From positions 1 through 6,430 of the forward strand of contig JAJRTI010000370.1 in the NCBI GenBank assembly GCA_024278415.1: a stretch of 6,430 nucleotides of DNA, given 5' to 3'. The notes under the pieces were generated by a model, which worked only from the letters and a program-made list of their open reading frames with translations, had not been told where the DNA came from and did not search any database. This document shows positions 4,661-6,430 of this stretch, piece after piece; the first letter of the stretch is position 1; each line of letters begins with the position of its first letter. Origin of the DNA: Planctomycetota bacterium. GTDB taxonomy: Bacteria; Planctomycetota; Brocadiia; JAJRTI01. Both the position numbers and the translations under genes were made by a program.

Positions 4661-6430
4661 CTACAGCGCGTGCTGCGTACGCTGGATCACGTGGTCCTGA
4701 AGCTCGGGGATGAGTTGGGGGAAAACCGCAGAGAAGCCCCACACGCGCACGATGAGCGTGCGATACTCCGGGTTGGCGGGGTCGGCCTGCGCCTTGAGCA
4801 GCGTGTCGCGGTCCACCACGTTCATCTGGAGGGTCGTGCAGCAGGGTTTGGATAGGAACGTCTCGACCAGGCCCACAAGCTTCTCGAATCCGCTCGGAGC
4901 GTCGAGGCCGGCAGTGTGCAGCGCCAGGTCGAGGGTCGCGCCGAAGGACGCCTTTGTGGCGTCGAGCTTGCCCACGCTGTTGAGCACCGCGGTAGGGCCG
5001 GCCTTGTCCCGGCCGGGCGCGGGCGAGTAGCTGTTCGCGGTCACGTCGCCCTGCCGGCGGCCGTCGGGCGTGGCCGGCAGGCCGCGCCGGCTCTGGAGCG
5101 CAAACGACATGAGCCCGGCCACGCGCTTGCACCCCGGGCCCGGCTCGTTCTGCGCGTGCTCCATCACGCCGTCGAGGAAGAAGTGCGCGATGGCCGTTGC
5201 GATCGCGTCGACCTCCTCGTCGTCGTTGCCGAACTTAGGTGCGCGGTTGAGCACCCTCTGCCGCAGCGCCTCCGCGCCGTCGTAGTTCGCGCGCACCGCG
5301 GCGATCAGCTCCTCCCAGGTCATTGCGTTTTCGTCGAAGATCAGGCGCTTGATCGCCGCGAGGCCGTCCGCGGTGTTCGCGGTCTGGGCGATGATGTTGC
5401 CGGTGATGTGGTAGCGCGCGGCGAGAGGCGACGCCTCCTCGAGGCAGTCGTCGATGCTCGCGGCGAAGAAGGGATGCGTGATCGCCTGCGGCTGGCCGCG
5501 GTCGTCCGGCATCCAGCGCGTGAGGCGCTCCTTGAAGTCTGCGAGCACGTCGTCGAACGCCCCGTACGGCTCCGTCTCCGCACGGAACAGCGTCTCATTG
5601 AGCACCGGCAGCGTGTCGAAGACGCGGAAGTACGACGCGCACTTGCCGCCGATGATGATCTCCTCGCACCCATCGTTGCAGTAGTCGCGCGCATCCTCCG
5701 CGGGCACGCCCGCCCTTGCCAGGCCCGCGAGTGCGACGTCGTCGTTGTAGATCGCCGGCTGGCTCAGGCCCTTGGACAGGCAGCGGCACGACGCGAGGAG
5801 CAACTCCCGCGGCGAGCCCTTGTGGAAGCGCACGTTGATCTTGGGCTCCGGCAGGCGCAACGCCTCGGTCGCGGCGATGCACGTGAACGTGAGCGGGTTG
5901 CAGCCGTCCTCGCCCTCAGGCGTCTGCCCGGCGAGCGATACGTTGCGGAGGCTATCGTTGTTGCCGGCGAAGAAGTTGAACTTGATCCACAGGCTGCGCA
6001 GCAGCTCCTCCGCGTGGGCCTCCGTGGTGCGCGCCTCCGCGAGGTCCCGCTCGAGGAACGGCCACAGCCACTGGTCGAGCCGGCCCGTGCACCCGCTGCC
6101 GCCGAACATGAACGTGAACCAGACCGCTTGGAGCGCGGAGTGGAACGACGTCGGCGGGCCGCTGGCGAGCGCAAGGCACGCGTCCGCGGCATTGGCCAGC
6201 TCGACCGCGCGGGGTGCATCGGCCTTGCCGGCCTCCGCGCGCAGGTAGCGGCTTGTGCGCTCCGCGTAGCGGCACGCGGCATCGTACGCGATGGCTACGC
6301 CTTCGAGGAAGTCTCGTTTCGCGTCGTCGGTCTCGTGCTCCAGCTTCTCCCGCGCGCGATCCCGAATGCCGGCGAAGCCATGCCGGAGAATGTTGTGGTG
6401 CCCCGGCGGGTAGTGTCGGTTGTAGTAGCC
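4661..6430 (-). CDS. Pyruvate-formate-lyase-like glycyl radical enzyme, N-terminus outside window
   Basis: The frame is open to the right edge, giving the last 589 residues; family members run about 750-850, so roughly 150-250 N-terminal residues are missing. The first 107 residues continue the PFL-type domain (PPGHHNILRHG, then PTSFHSALQAVWF). The active-site thiyl cysteine is in DYCNDGCEEIIIGG at fragment residue 255 (codon 5668-5666). The C-terminal glycyl radical loop is RVWGFSAVF, with Gly565 (codon 4738-4736), followed by QDHVIQRTQH as in the family. The Cys-Gly spacing is 310 residues, close to 315 in E. coli PFL. The radical is installed by a radical-SAM activase, which is not in the window. 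A GCxE-type cysteine motif also occurs in dehydratase and lyase relatives, and E. coli PFL's Cys-Cys pair is absent, so formate acetyltransferase activity is unlikely. The substrate is unknown. The enzyme would be cytoplasmic and oxygen-sensitive. Confidence 0.92.
   Translation of the reverse strand, partial: GYYNRHYPPGHHNILRHGFAGIRDRAREKLEHETDDAKRDFLEGVAIAYDAACRYAERTSRYLRAEAGKADAPRAVELANAADACLALASGPPTSFHSALQAVWFTFMFGGSGCTGRLDQWLWPFLERDLAEARTTEAHAEELLRSLWIKFNFFAGNNDSLRNVSLAGQTPEGEDGCNPLTFTCIAATEALRLPEPKINVRFHKGSPRELLLASCRCLSKGLSQPAIYNDDVALAGLARAGVPAEDARDYCNDGCEEIIIGGKCASYFRVFDTLPVLNETLFRAETEPYGAFDDVLADFKERLTRWMPDDRGQPQAITHPFFAASIDDCLEEASPLAARYHITGNIIAQTANTADGLAAIKRLIFDENAMTWEELIAAVRANYDGAEALRQRVLNRAPKFGNDDEEVDAIATAIAHFFLDGVMEHAQNEPGPGCKRVAGLMSFALQSRRGLPATPDGRRQGDVTANSYSPAPGRDKAGPTAVLNSVGKLDATKASFGATLDLALHTAGLDAPSGFEKLVGLVETFLSKPCCTTLQMNVVDRDTLLKAQADPANPEYRTLIVRVWGFSAVFPQLIPELQDHVIQRTQHAL

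Noticed and set aside
1870..6430. The minus-strand genes as a new defence, secretion or microcompartment system
   Set aside because: Each gene belongs to a familiar metabolic family. No microcompartment shell protein, nuclease, toxin or transport component is present, and transcription boundaries appear to split the block.

Overview
The window is GC-rich bacterial chromosomal DNA, probably from an uncultured or anaerobic lineage of the Planctomycetes/Lentisphaerae/Hydrogenedentes kind. That guess is weak. It rests on high GC, the style of the secreted SGNH hydrolase and Gfo/Idh/MocA proteins, a pyruvate-formate-lyase-like glycyl radical enzyme, and intergenic palindromes and GGAA-type repeats. 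No rRNA, tRNA, CRISPR array, transposase or phage gene is visible.

Layout: positions 1-463 hold no credible gene but are packed with at least five hairpins, including a perfect 28-bp palindrome. A plus-strand gene (464-1708) encodes a secreted SGNH/GDSL hydrolase. It converges on a minus-strand block across a 161-bp spacer made of 8-bp GGAA-type repeats and their inverted counterparts. Read in its own direction, the minus-strand block contains a glycyl radical enzyme entering from beyond the right edge (6430-4661), a Gfo/Idh/MocA oxidoreductase (4534-3467), a ferritin-like protein (3294-2797) and the MurNAc-6-phosphate etherase MurQ (2769-1870).

The minus-strand genes look like two or three transcription units. 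Two hairpins follow the oxidoreductase stop. Just beyond them is the best promoter in the window (TTGACA, 17-bp spacer, TATTCT), which would drive the ferritin-like gene and murQ, 27 bp apart. A weaker promoter candidate lies between the glycyl radical enzyme and the oxidoreductase.

Functionally the genes suggest carbohydrate and cell-wall-sugar catabolism in an organism with anaerobic radical chemistry: a secreted esterase-like enzyme, MurNAc-6-P recycling, an NAD(P)-dependent sugar-type dehydrogenase, an oxygen-sensitive radical enzyme, and a diiron-type protein that may relate to oxidative stress. The link between them is inferred from proximity only. I found no convincing evidence of a new multi-gene system; the most unusual material is the intergenic palindromes and repeats and some family-atypical active-site residues.
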